A stretch of 64,000 nucleotides of DNA from Litoreibacter ponti (GTDB lineage Bacteria > Pseudomonadota > Alphaproteobacteria > Rhodobacterales > Rhodobacteraceae). The stretch is taken from contig NZ_QBKS01000001.1 of the NCBI RefSeq assembly GCF_003054285.1, positions 868,001 to 932,000 on the forward strand, written 5' to 3'. Shown one piece after another: positions 52,726 through 60,881 of this stretch; position 1 is the stretch's first letter, and each line of letters starts with the position of its first letter. A program made the position numbers and the translations under genes. The notes beneath the pieces were generated by a model. That model saw only the letters and a program-made list of their open reading frames with translations, was not told the origin of the DNA and did no database searches.

Positions 52726-53168
52726 TCCTCGGACCCGGCCACGAATTTCATCAGGAGCGTGATCAGGGAGACAGAGCTTTGGGTGTCTTCAATCTCGCCG
52801 CCCGGCTCCAGATTGAAGGGCGAGCCGCCGGGGATCACCTCGACGAAGCTACCGCCCAGAAGCCCCTCGGAGCTGACCGAGATGGCGCTGTCATCGGGCA
52901 CTTCGATGTCGCTTTGCATGGTGAAGGTCGCGTCCGCGCGGAAGGTCGTCGGGTTCAGGTCAAGCCCTGTGACGGTGCCCACCTTGACGCCCGCCATGCG
53001 CACATCCGTGCCGACCGACACCCCTTCGGCGGAGCGGAAGCTCGCCGTCAGCGGGTAGCTGTCGCCGCCCACCGCAAGGCTCGTCGCCCCGGTGGCGTAG
53101 ACCAGAAAGCCCACCGCCACGGCCAGGACGCCGGTGCCGACCACCACTTCGGTTGTGTTCTCTGCCAT
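52722..53168 (-). CDS. mlaD: MlaD-type MCE domain protein
   Basis: Outer-membrane lipid asymmetry transport component. 148 residues: one N-terminal membrane segment (about 8-30) and an MCE domain (LTASFRSAEGVSVGTDVRMAGVKVGTV, DDSAISVSSEGLLGGSFVEVIPGG). Single MCE domain and length fit MlaD. The other mla genes are not adjacent. Coupled by a four-base overlap to the DUF2155 gene. Confidence 0.88.
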   Translation of the reverse strand: MAENTTEVVVGTGVLAVAVGFLVYATGATSLAVGGDSYPLTASFRSAEGVSVGTDVRMAGVKVGTVTGLDLNPTTFRADATFTMQSDIEVPDDSAISVSSEGLLGGSFVEVIPGGSPFNLEPGGEIEDTQSSVSLITLLMKFVAGSEE

Positions 53169-53192
53169 CTGCTCAGCCCCTGTCCTTTGCGC

Positions 53193-53594
53193 CTATTCCG
53201 GCGTCCAGGCCTCGTAATCCTTGCGCTCCACGGGGTCCGCGCGGCGCAGCGATCCTTGCGGCGCGTAGGCCATCGCCGTGCCGGTCAGGTTTGGCTGGTG
53301 CGGCTTTTCCCACGCCTTGTGCTTGACCGGCGCCTTGGTCGGCGGCTCGTCCCAGGTGTGGTGCAGCCAGCCATGCCAATCCGGGCTCACGCGGGAGGCT
53401 TCCGCCTCGCCGTTGAAAATGACCCAGCGGCGCTTGCCGTCCTGCGTCTGGTAGAAGATGTTGCCAGCCTCGTCCTCGCCCACACGCACGCCCTTGCGCC
53501 AGGTGAAAAATTGCGTGTTGAGGGTCTGCCCGTTCCACCAAGTGACGGCGCGCAGCAACGTGTTGAGAATGCCCATATCGGCCTCCGAATTCAT
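53193..53594 (-). CDS. NDUFA12-type complex I accessory subunit
   Basis: 133 residues matching the B17.2/NDUFA12 family: TWWNGQTLNTQFFTWRKGVRVGEDEAGN, YYQ-type core (IFYQTQDGKRRWVIFNGE), VSPDWHGWLHHTWDEPPT and the C-terminal PHQPNLTGTAMAY. It is a supernumerary NADH:ubiquinone oxidoreductase subunit shared by alphaproteobacteria and mitochondria. The start may be at 53594 or at the Met six codons later (53576). It precedes mlaD by 24 bases. Confidence 0.9.
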   Translation of the reverse strand: MNSEADMGILNTLLRAVTWWNGQTLNTQFFTWRKGVRVGEDEAGNIFYQTQDGKRRWVIFNGEAEASRVSPDWHGWLHHTWDEPPTKAPVKHKAWEKPHQPNLTGTAMAYAPQGSLRRADPVERKDYEAWTPE

Positions 53595-53644
53595 CGTGTC
53601 CTATATGGCCCATCGCCACGCGCCCGTCCAGTGGACAGGCCGCC

Positions 53645-54031
53645 TCAGGCCCGCGGTTTATATGCCGTCACTTCTATCTCGATCCGGAAGCGCGGGTCGA
53701 TCAGCCCGGCCTCGGTCATCATCGCGGCGGGCGGGTTGTCGCCGAACGCGGCGCGCAGTGCGGGCCAGCAGGCCTCGAACTCGGCCGCATCCGGCAGCAC
53801 ATAGGTCACGCGGACCGTGTCAGCAAAGCTCGCCCCCGCCTCGTTCAGGGCCTTTTCGATGATCTTCAGCGCCCCTTCGCATTGACGCACCGGGTCCAGC
53901 GTATCTTCGCCGGTCTCATGGTCCGTCCCGCAGACCGTGCCTGACATATGGATCCAGTCGCCCGCCACCACCGCGCGGCAGTAGCCTACCTTTGGCTCGA
54001 ACGGGCCACCGGAGAAGATACGTTTGATCAT
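53645..54031 (-). CDS. RidA family protein
   Basis: 128 residues of the YjgF/YER057c/UK114 fold: KVGYCRAVVAGDWIHMSGTVCG, QCEGALKIIEKALNEAGASFADTVRVTYVL, and the C-terminal FRIEIEVTAYKPRA with the conserved Arg and Glu region. RidA proteins hydrolyse reactive enamine/imine intermediates; the exact subfamily is not certain. The start was chosen at MIKRIFSGGPFEPK; a much longer frame upstream lacks similarity. Thirteen bases after the preceding hypothetical gene. Confidence 0.88.
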   Translation of the reverse strand: MIKRIFSGGPFEPKVGYCRAVVAGDWIHMSGTVCGTDHETGEDTLDPVRQCEGALKIIEKALNEAGASFADTVRVTYVLPDAAEFEACWPALRAAFGDNPPAAMMTEAGLIDPRFRIEIEVTAYKPRA

Positions 54032-54044
54032 GGGGGCGGTCCTT

Positions 54045-54560
54045 TCAGTCACCAAACCGAATGCGCGCCGCGATGCGCTGCGGCTTGGAGTACACATAAA
54101 CGGTCTCGCCAACCGGGCCAATGATGACATGAGATCCTTCCCGGGTGATGGCAGCCTCGATCCGTTGGGCCACCTCATCGGACCAATACGGCATGCACCC
54201 GGTGATCGCATCGCGCGTCCCATCTGGCGGGTCCGCCATTGGCGTTGCCTGCCACGCGCCGTCGCCCCATCTGAGATACCAGGGTGGCGTGTCCTTCCTC
54301 GCGTGTGCGGGCGGATGTTCGGGCATATCCGCAGGTGGCGCGACAATCGCATAGGTGCAATCCCACGCCTCGCCGCCAAGGCGGTGCCAGCGGCGACTTT
54401 CCAGAACCTCGAACGCGGGAAACACCGGCGCAAAGACCTCCGACGCGTAGGCCGGGTTGTCCACCAGCGCCCGCTTTGCGTGACAGCCATAGAAAACCAA
54501 CACTGGCAGCAAAAGGAAAAGGCCGATCCGCAGGATCGACCTTTTCAAATCTTTCAGCAT
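54045..54560 (-). CDS. Hypothetical membrane-anchored protein
   Basis: 171 residues, family not recognised. An N-terminal membrane segment (about 10-27, RIGLFLLLPVLVFYGCHAK) is followed by a periplasmic part with three further cysteines (26, 68 and 121) and short Pro/Asp-rich loops. A Cys right after the hydrophobic stretch could be a lipobox-like site but the context is weak. It lies 12 bases after clpX on the same strand and 13 bases before the RidA gene. Confidence 0.6.
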   Translation of the reverse strand: MLKDLKRSILRIGLFLLLPVLVFYGCHAKRALVDNPAYASEVFAPVFPAFEVLESRRWHRLGGEAWDCTYAIVAPPADMPEHPPAHARKDTPPWYLRWGDGAWQATPMADPPDGTRDAITGCMPYWSDEVAQRIEAAITREGSHVIIGPVGETVYVYSKPQRIAARIRFGD

Positions 54561-54572
54561 GGCCGCTTACGC

Positions 54573-55838
54573 TTAGCCCGCTTCGGCCTCGGCCTCTTTC
54601 TTGGCTTCACCATAGATGATCAGCGGCTTGGCTTCGCGGCCGACAGCGTCCTCGTTGACGACCACTTCGTCGACATTCTCCAGCGCAGGCAGATCAAACA
54701 TTGTATCAAGCAGAATGTCCTCAAGGATCGAGCGCAGCCCCCGCGCACCGGTCTTGCGCTCGATGGCGCGCTTGGCGATGGCGGTCAGCGCGTCGTCGGT
54801 GAAGGTAAGCTTGGCATCTTCCAACTCGAACAGGCGCTGGTATTGCTTGATCAATGCATTCTTCGGCTGGGTCAGGATGGTGACCAGCGCGTCCTCGTCC
54901 AGATCCTCCAGCGTCGCGATGACCGGCAGGCGGCCGACGAATTCCGGGATCAGGCCGAATTTCAGCAGATCTTCCGGCTCCAGGTCCTTGAACAGCTCGC
55001 CGACGCCCTTGTCATTTTCTTCACGCACATCGGCGCCGAAGCCCATGGCGGAGCCTTTGCCGCGCTGCGCGATGATCTTGTCGAGCCCCGCAAACGCGCC
55101 GCCGCACACGAACAGGATGTTCGTCGTGTCGACTTGCAGGAATTCCTGCTGCGGATGCTTGCGGCCGCCCTGCGGCGGCACGGAGGCCACGGTGCCTTCC
55201 ATGATTTTCAACAGCGCCTGCTGCACGCCCTCGCCCGACACGTCGCGGGTGATCGACGGGTTGTCGGACTTGCGGGTGATCTTGTCGACCTCGTCGATGT
55301 AGACGATGCCGCGCTGTGCGCGCTCGACATTGTACTCGGACGCCTGCAGCAGCTTGAGGATGATGTTCTCGACATCCTCGCCCACGTAACCGGCTTCGGT
55401 CAGGGTCGTGGCGTCGGCCATGGTGAACGGCACATCAAGGATGCGCGCCAGCGTCTGGGCCAGCAGCGTCTTGCCGCAGCCAGTGGGGCCGATCAGCATG
55501 ATGTTGGATTTCGCCAGCTCGATGTCGCCGGATTTGCCCGCGTGGTTGAGCCGCTTGTAGTGGTTATGGACCGCGACCGAGAGCACGCGTTTCGCGTGGC
55601 CCTGCCCGATCACGTAATCGTCCAGAACTTCGCAAATCTCCTGCGGGGTCGGCACGCCGTCCGCGGCCTTCAGCCCGGCGGTCTTGGTCTCCTCGCGGAT
55701 GATATCCATGCACAGCTCGACGCATTCATCGCAGATGAATACGGTCGGACCCGCGATCAACTTGCGCACCTCGTGCTGGGATTTGCCGCAAAACGAGCAA
55801 TAGAGGGTGTTCTTGCCTTCACCAGAATTGTTAGCCAT
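54573..55838 (-). CDS. clpX: ATP-dependent protease ATP-binding subunit ClpX
   Basis: AAA+ unfoldase partner of ClpP. 421 residues: N-terminal C4 zinc domain (YCSFCGKSQHEVRKL, FICDECVELC), Walker A GPTGCGKTLLAQ, Walker B IVYIDEVDKI, the IGF-like ClpP-binding loop, and sensor motifs toward ARGLRSILEDILLD. Start MANNSGEGKN at 55838 by family; a frame opening 36 codons earlier is not supported. Downstream of clpP with a hairpin in between. Confidence 0.97.
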   Translation of the reverse strand: MANNSGEGKNTLYCSFCGKSQHEVRKLIAGPTVFICDECVELCMDIIREETKTAGLKAADGVPTPQEICEVLDDYVIGQGHAKRVLSVAVHNHYKRLNHAGKSGDIELAKSNIMLIGPTGCGKTLLAQTLARILDVPFTMADATTLTEAGYVGEDVENIILKLLQASEYNVERAQRGIVYIDEVDKITRKSDNPSITRDVSGEGVQQALLKIMEGTVASVPPQGGRKHPQQEFLQVDTTNILFVCGGAFAGLDKIIAQRGKGSAMGFGADVREENDKGVGELFKDLEPEDLLKFGLIPEFVGRLPVIATLEDLDEDALVTILTQPKNALIKQYQRLFELEDAKLTFTDDALTAIAKRAIERKTGARGLRSILEDILLDTMFDLPALENVDEVVVNEDAVGREAKPLIIYGEAKKEAEAEAG

Positions 55839-55959
55839 CGCACCACCTATATCCGTGTTATGCCGACGCGCCATTTTGGCCCGCGCCGTGTTCGTTTTGC
55901 CTATGGCCCGTAGGTTAGGCCAGCCTCCGCAGAGGCACAACGCCAAAAGTGTTAATTGC

Positions 55960-55991
55960 GCGGCCCCGTCACGCAGGTGTCACGGGGCCGC
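55960..55991 (-). terminator. Hairpin between clpP and clpX
   Basis: A perfect 10-bp stem of GCGGCCCCGT with its complement, extended by further pairs, lies 10 bases past the clpP stop. No T run follows on the minus strand, so it may attenuate rather than stop transcription into clpX. Confidence 0.55.
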
Positions 55992-56000
55992 AGCACGGAC

Positions 56001-56627
56001 CTATTCTTCGTCGTCGCCCTTGGCACGATTCTCGACGATTTCGTCGATATGTCCCCATTCTTTTGCCTCTTCCGGGGTCATCCACAGATCCCGATCCAGC
56101 GCCTTTTCGACCGCCTTTTTGGTCTGTCCGGCGTGCTTGACGTAAAGCTGATACATCCGCTCGCGGGTGCGCTCGATATGGCGGGCGGAGATCAGGATAT
56201 CTTCCGCCTTGCCCTGCGATCCGCCGGACGGCTGGTGGATCATGATCTCGGCATTGGGCAGCGCAAACCGCATGCCCTTTTCGCCGCCAATGGCGATCAC
56301 CGATCCCATCGACGCGGCCATGCCACAAATCAACGTGGACACTTTCGGCTTGATGTACTGCATCGTGTCGTAGATCGACATGCCCGCCGTCACTTCGCCG
56401 CCGGGCGAGTTGACGTACATCGAAATTTCTTTGGACGGGTTCTCGGCCTCCAGATGCAGCAGCTGTGCGACGACAAGGTGCGACATGCCGCTGTGGATCG
56501 GGCCGTTGATGAAGATGATCCGCTCTTTGAGCAGACGGGAGAAGATGTCGTAGGCGCGCTCGCCCCGGCTGGTCTGTTCCACCACCATTGGGACGAGGTT
56601 CATATAGGTTTCAACTGGATCGTGCAT
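56001..56627 (-). CDS. clpP: ATP-dependent Clp protease proteolytic subunit
   Basis: Serine protease that degrades proteins delivered by ClpX or ClpA. 208 residues, family length: the start MHDPVETYMNLVPMVVEQTSRGERAYDIFS, catalytic Ser at about 106 in CGMAASMGS, His at about 131 in IMIHQPSGG, and Asp in the ALDRDLWMTPEEA region. First gene of the clpP-clpX unit. Confidence 0.97.
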   Translation of the reverse strand: MHDPVETYMNLVPMVVEQTSRGERAYDIFSRLLKERIIFINGPIHSGMSHLVVAQLLHLEAENPSKEISMYVNSPGGEVTAGMSIYDTMQYIKPKVSTLICGMAASMGSVIAIGGEKGMRFALPNAEIMIHQPSGGSQGKAEDILISARHIERTRERMYQLYVKHAGQTKKAVEKALDRDLWMTPEEAKEWGHIDEIVENRAKGDDEE

Positions 56628-56798
56628 GCCTGCCTGCCTTGTGCTGAGCGCGCTTTTAGCGCCGTAAATATGAAGATGAGGTTAGTGGCGGAAAAAAACG
56701 GGTGCAAGCGCATCTCGTGCGCGGTCCCGGGCGACGCGTGAGGGCTTGAAATGGGGCCGCGGCGCCATACCGTCAAGCCCCCAAGTTCGAGGAGCCCC

Positions 56799-58013
56799 AT
56801 GACCTTTCCGCCGACCCGCACCGCCGCCCTGGAACGCCTGTCGAAATTCGTGCCCAAATCGGGCCGCGACTACGCCGCCAAGCGCAACTTCGACCTTGGT
56901 CCGGGCCGCCACGACCACGTCTCGACGCTGTCGCCCTACCTGCGCCACCGCCTGATCACCGAGCGCGAGGTGGTCGAGGCCGTGCTCGGTCGCTACAGCC
57001 TCTCCTCGGCCGAGAAGTTCGTTCAGGAGGTCTACTGGCGCACCTATTGGAAAGGCTGGCTGGAATTGCGCCCGTCCATCTGGATGGACTATCGCACGGA
57101 TGTGAAAGCGGGGTTAAACCGGCTGCAGACCGAAAGCGGGCTGCGGGCCGAGTTCGATGCGGCCTGCGCGGGCGAGACCGATATCGAGTGCTTTAACTTC
57201 TGGGCACAGGAGCTTGTAAACACGGGATATCTCCATAACCATGCGCGCATGTGGTTCGCCTCGATCTGGGTGTTCACGTTGCGGCTGCCATGGGCTTTGG
57301 GCGCGGATTTCTTCCTGCGCCACCTGCTTGATGGCGACCCGGCCTCCAACACGCTGTCGTGGCGATGGATCGCGGGGATGCAGACCAAGGGCAAGACCTA
57401 CCTCGCCCGCCCGTCCAACATCGCCAAGTTCACCGACGGGCGGTTTCAGCCCAGCGGACGTGAGCTGGCCAGTGATGCCCCGGCCCTCGACAGCCCGGAC
57501 AACCCGCCCGTGGGCGAGCCGCCCTATAGCGATCACTGGACCGCCAACCTGCCCACCGCGCTGCTGATCTCCGAGGATGACATGAGCCCCGGCTTCATGC
57601 TGGACCGCGGCCTCAAACCGCAGGCGACCGCCAGCTTCTCAGCCGCAAGCGACCGCTCCCCGCTGGTCGTCTCGCCCCGCGTCACGGAATTCACCGAGGC
57701 CGCGCTGGACGATTGCACCGCGCGCTACGGCGACAGGCTGGGCAACATCACCAAATCCCCCGAGGACCTATTGGCCTGGGTGCGCGACACGGGCGCCGAG
57801 CAGGTGGTGACAGCCTATGCGCCCACCGGTCCGGCGCAGGAGCGGCTCGACACGCTGGAGCGGCAATTGAAAGACCACAATATTCCCCTGATCCGCATCC
57901 TGCGCGACGAGGACAGCGCCGCCTGGCCCTATGCCACCCACGGCTTCTTCAAGTTCAAGGAGAAGATCCCAAAACTTGTGGGGGAATTGAAGGGCTTACG
58001 CGCCGCCTCTTAA
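56799..58013 (+). CDS. Photolyase/cryptochrome-like protein with apparently permuted domain order
   Basis: 404 residues. The FAD-binding helical domain of photolyases comes first (about 20-235): FVQEVYWRTYWKGW, FWAQELVNTGYLHNHARMWFASIWVF, FFLRHLLDGDPASNTLSWRWIAGMQT and RPSNIAKFTDGRF. A second region (about 250-395) has the features of the photolyase alpha/beta domain (SPEDLLAWVRDTGAEQVVTAY, LERQLKDHNIPLIRIL, YATHGFFKFKEKIP), which normally precedes the FAD domain. So the protein looks circularly permuted rather than truncated. The start follows a GAGGA site; no alpha/beta domain is encoded upstream. DNA repair or light sensing is inferred from family. Confidence 0.8.
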   Translation: MTFPPTRTAALERLSKFVPKSGRDYAAKRNFDLGPGRHDHVSTLSPYLRHRLITEREVVEAVLGRYSLSSAEKFVQEVYWRTYWKGWLELRPSIWMDYRTDVKAGLNRLQTESGLRAEFDAACAGETDIECFNFWAQELVNTGYLHNHARMWFASIWVFTLRLPWALGADFFLRHLLDGDPASNTLSWRWIAGMQTKGKTYLARPSNIAKFTDGRFQPSGRELASDAPALDSPDNPPVGEPPYSDHWTANLPTALLISEDDMSPGFMLDRGLKPQATASFSAASDRSPLVVSPRVTEFTEAALDDCTARYGDRLGNITKSPEDLLAWVRDTGAEQVVTAYAPTGPAQERLDTLERQLKDHNIPLIRILRDEDSAAWPYATHGFFKFKEKIPKLVGELKGLRAAS

Positions 58014-58077
58014 TCAACACTTGGCAGGGAAAGGCGCGCTGGTTAGGGTTGTGGAAAACAACACGACCCTTGGCAGA

Positions 58078-59397
58078 ATGCGCAGTATCTACATCCTCTC
58101 CCTTGCGGCGATCGCGCCGCTTGCGGCGCACGCGCTGGACCTGCCCGCGCCGGTCACTGATGACGCGTATCGGCCGGTCAACCGGGCCGAGGCCGAGCTG
58201 GGGCAGCTGCTGTTCTACGATCCGATCCTGTCAGGCAATCGCAACATCTCTTGCGCCACCTGTCACCATCCGAAATTCGGCACCGCAGACGGCGTGTCCC
58301 TGTCGCTTGGCGAGGGCGGTATCGGCCTTGGCCCCGACCGGCGCGCGGACCCCGATAACCTGCCGGAGCAGCGCATCCCGCGCAACGCGCCGGGCCTGTT
58401 CAACCTCGGCGCCCATGAATTCACCGTCATGTTCCATGATGGCCGGATCGAGGTCGACAAGGAGCTGCCCGGGGGCATCCGCACGCCGATGGACGAGGAT
58501 ATGAACACGGGCTTCGCGACACTTCTGTCGGCGCAGACGATGTTCCCCGTGCTCAGCGCCGACGAGATGGCGGGGCATTACAGCGAGAACGACGTCAGCC
58601 AGGCCGTGCGCCAGGGCCGGATCACCGGAGAAGGCGGCGCGTGGGATATCCTGTCGCAACGCATCGCCGAAAACCCGATTTATGCCCATCTTTTCAAGTC
58701 GGTATACCCCGACATTGAGAAGGGTCATGCGATCATGTTCACCGATATCTCGAACGCGATCGGGGCCTTCATCGAGCTGGAATGGCGCTCTGATCAAAGC
58801 CTGTTCGACCGGGTGCTGCGCGGCGAGGCTGAGATGTCACCCGACGCCACTGCGGGGATGGAGCTGTTTTACGGCGACGCGGGCTGCGCCACCTGCCACA
58901 GCGGGCCATTCCAGACTGATCACAGCTTTCACAACATGGGCGTGCCGCAGTTCGGCCCCGGCAAGGCGGCCCGGTTCGAAACCCACGCGCGCGATCTTGG
59001 CCGCGCACGGGTCACCGGCGACGACGCAGACGCCTATGCCTTCCGGACCCCTTCTCTGCGCAATGTCACCAAGACTGCGCCCTATGGGCATACCGGGGCC
59101 TATCGCGGCTTGGGAGATTTCATCCGCGCCCATGTCGATCCGGTCAATGCACTGTCGAGCTACAACCGCGTCGAGCCAGTCCTGCCCGCGCTGGAGGTCG
59201 AGGATTTCTGGGTCATGGACCGCCCCGAAGAGGTGGACGCGATCCGCACCAGCGCCAAAAGCTTCACGCAACCCTTAAGCGATCTGGAAGTCTCGCAGCT
59301 GGTGGCGTTTCTGGCAACGCTCGAAGACCCCGATGCGATCGAGGGGCGTCTGGGCATCCCCCAGCAGGTCCCCAGCGGATTGCCGATCGACCGCTAG
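58078..59397 (+). CDS. MauG/cytochrome c peroxidase family dihaem protein
   Basis: 439-residue periplasmic protein: signal peptide (YILSLAAIAPLAAHA, cleaved near 20), then two CxxCH haem sites (NISCATCHHPKFG and AGCATCHSGPF), with ligand-region YGHTGAYRGLGDFIRAHVDP. The arrangement matches bacterial dihaem peroxidases and MauG. The preceding in-frame stretch from 58021 (TTG) has no signal and is rejected. The 3' end overlaps the convergent CRTAC1 gene by four bases. Peroxide reduction or protein oxidation cannot be distinguished. Confidence 0.88.
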   Translation: MRSIYILSLAAIAPLAAHALDLPAPVTDDAYRPVNRAEAELGQLLFYDPILSGNRNISCATCHHPKFGTADGVSLSLGEGGIGLGPDRRADPDNLPEQRIPRNAPGLFNLGAHEFTVMFHDGRIEVDKELPGGIRTPMDEDMNTGFATLLSAQTMFPVLSADEMAGHYSENDVSQAVRQGRITGEGGAWDILSQRIAENPIYAHLFKSVYPDIEKGHAIMFTDISNAIGAFIELEWRSDQSLFDRVLRGEAEMSPDATAGMELFYGDAGCATCHSGPFQTDHSFHNMGVPQFGPGKAARFETHARDLGRARVTGDDADAYAFRTPSLRNVTKTAPYGHTGAYRGLGDFIRAHVDPVNALSSYNRVEPVLPALEVEDFWVMDRPEEVDAIRTSAKSFTQPLSDLEVSQLVAFLATLEDPDAIEGRLGIPQQVPSGLPIDR

Positions 59398-60881
59398 CGC
59401 GTCAGCCGGTGGATGCGTCCGGCTTCAAAGCTTTGCCACGGCCCTTCGACCCCATCGGGCCAGATGATGCGCGCTTCGGCGCGCTCGGCGTCCCCGAGCC
59501 CCACATGCACCGCTACCGCCTGCCCGCTGACATGCCCGCCGCCCACGGTGATTTCCTTGGCGATCACCCGATCCCCCAGACGCAGCTCGATCCACGCGCC
59601 CACCGCGCGGGTGTTCGCGCCGCTCTGGCGCGGATCGAAGGCCAGCCAGTTGCCGGTGTCCGCGCTGATATTGCGATATAGTTGCAGAGGCGCGCGTCGG
59701 TTGATGACGACCAGATCAAGCCGCCCGTCGCCATCGAAATCCGCAAGCCCCGCCCCGCGGGAGCGTTTCAGGCTTGCGATCCCAGCCTCTGCGCCGCGCT
59801 CCTCGAAGGTCCCGTCCCCCTTCTGGATCAGCAGGTTATTGGGATCCTTCGTCGCCATCCCCGGCATCTGATCGACATTGCCCTTGGCGATGAACAGATC
59901 ATCACGCCCGTCATTGTTGATGTCACCGAACTGCGCGTGCCACCCGGTCGAGGGCCGACCATCACCGCCCGTATAAGGCCGCGCGGCGTAGGTGCCGATG
60001 CCAAAGGGCGCGGCAGAATAGCCTTCGGGCGAGGCAATCTGCATCAGCTGATCGCCCATCGAGGTCAGCACGACCTCTGGCCGCCCGTCGCCGGTGATGT
60101 CCTGGCTGGCAATCCCCATGCCCCAGATGCTGATCGGCTTCCACCCGTCGCCCTCCCGCAAGGTGAGCTGCGGCATCGCCCACATCTGCTCCGACCCGCC
60201 GCGCACATAGTAGTGCCGATCGTTGGACACCCTCAGGTCCTGCGTGCCGCTGCGTTGCCAGTCCGAGAACAGCATGGAAAGCGCACAAAACCCCGGCTCC
60301 AGGTCGGTCTTTTCGTAGCCATCAGACCCGCTTGCGCGGTGAACCTCATTTACATCGCATGCCTCGAACGGCCCATCTGGGTTGCTGCGGTCGACATAGT
60401 TGCCCACCGCAAGGGTCGGCCAGTCGCGGCCCTGCTCCCACGTGGCGGAGAAGGCGGTCGACCAGCGGTCCCCGCCGTCAAAGCCCCACTCTGCCGTTGC
60501 ATCCGTAAAGCTGCACTCCGGCCCGCCACGAAGCAGCACATTCGCGCCCACGCGCAGCACGGCCAGGTCGAGCATCCCGTCGCTGTCGATATCGAGCGGG
60601 TAAAGCCCGGTCACGCCCTCCAGCGGGGCAATCTCGCCGCGCGTAAACCGCATCTCGCCGGGCACGGAGCCATTGCGGTACAGCGCCATCGGCTTCGCAC
60701 CGCCTGCGGCGACGAACTCCGGCAGGGCGTCGCCGTTGCAGTCCAGCACGGCCACCCCGCCGCCCACGAAATGCTCCCAGCCACCGGTGTAGATATGGGG
60801 CTCGGCCAGCTCCACCGGCTCGAACGCAGGCTCGGCATATGCCATTCCCGGCAGGCACAGAAGGATCAGATATCGGCCCAT
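59394..60881 (-). CDS. CRTAC1/FG-GAP repeat exported protein
   Basis: 495 residues, signal peptide (LILLCLPGMAYA, to about 16). Several FG-GAP/VCBS-type repeats with calcium-type loops follow: DCNGDALPEF, DIDSDGMLDLAV, DINNDGRDDLFIAKGN, DFDGDGRLDLVVINRRA. The C-terminal ASPIC/UnbV domain has WIELRLGDRVIAKEITVGGGHVSGQ and IIWPDGVEGPWQSFEAGR. A beta-propeller-type extracytoplasmic protein of unknown role. Its start overlaps the end of the ROK regulator frame by 16 bases. Confidence 0.88.
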   Translation of the reverse strand: MGRYLILLCLPGMAYAEPAFEPVELAEPHIYTGGWEHFVGGGVAVLDCNGDALPEFVAAGGAKPMALYRNGSVPGEMRFTRGEIAPLEGVTGLYPLDIDSDGMLDLAVLRVGANVLLRGGPECSFTDATAEWGFDGGDRWSTAFSATWEQGRDWPTLAVGNYVDRSNPDGPFEACDVNEVHRASGSDGYEKTDLEPGFCALSMLFSDWQRSGTQDLRVSNDRHYYVRGGSEQMWAMPQLTLREGDGWKPISIWGMGIASQDITGDGRPEVVLTSMGDQLMQIASPEGYSAAPFGIGTYAARPYTGGDGRPSTGWHAQFGDINNDGRDDLFIAKGNVDQMPGMATKDPNNLLIQKGDGTFEERGAEAGIASLKRSRGAGLADFDGDGRLDLVVINRRAPLQLYRNISADTGNWLAFDPRQSGANTRAVGAWIELRLGDRVIAKEITVGGGHVSGQAVAVHVGLGDAERAEARIIWPDGVEGPWQSFEAGRIHRLTR

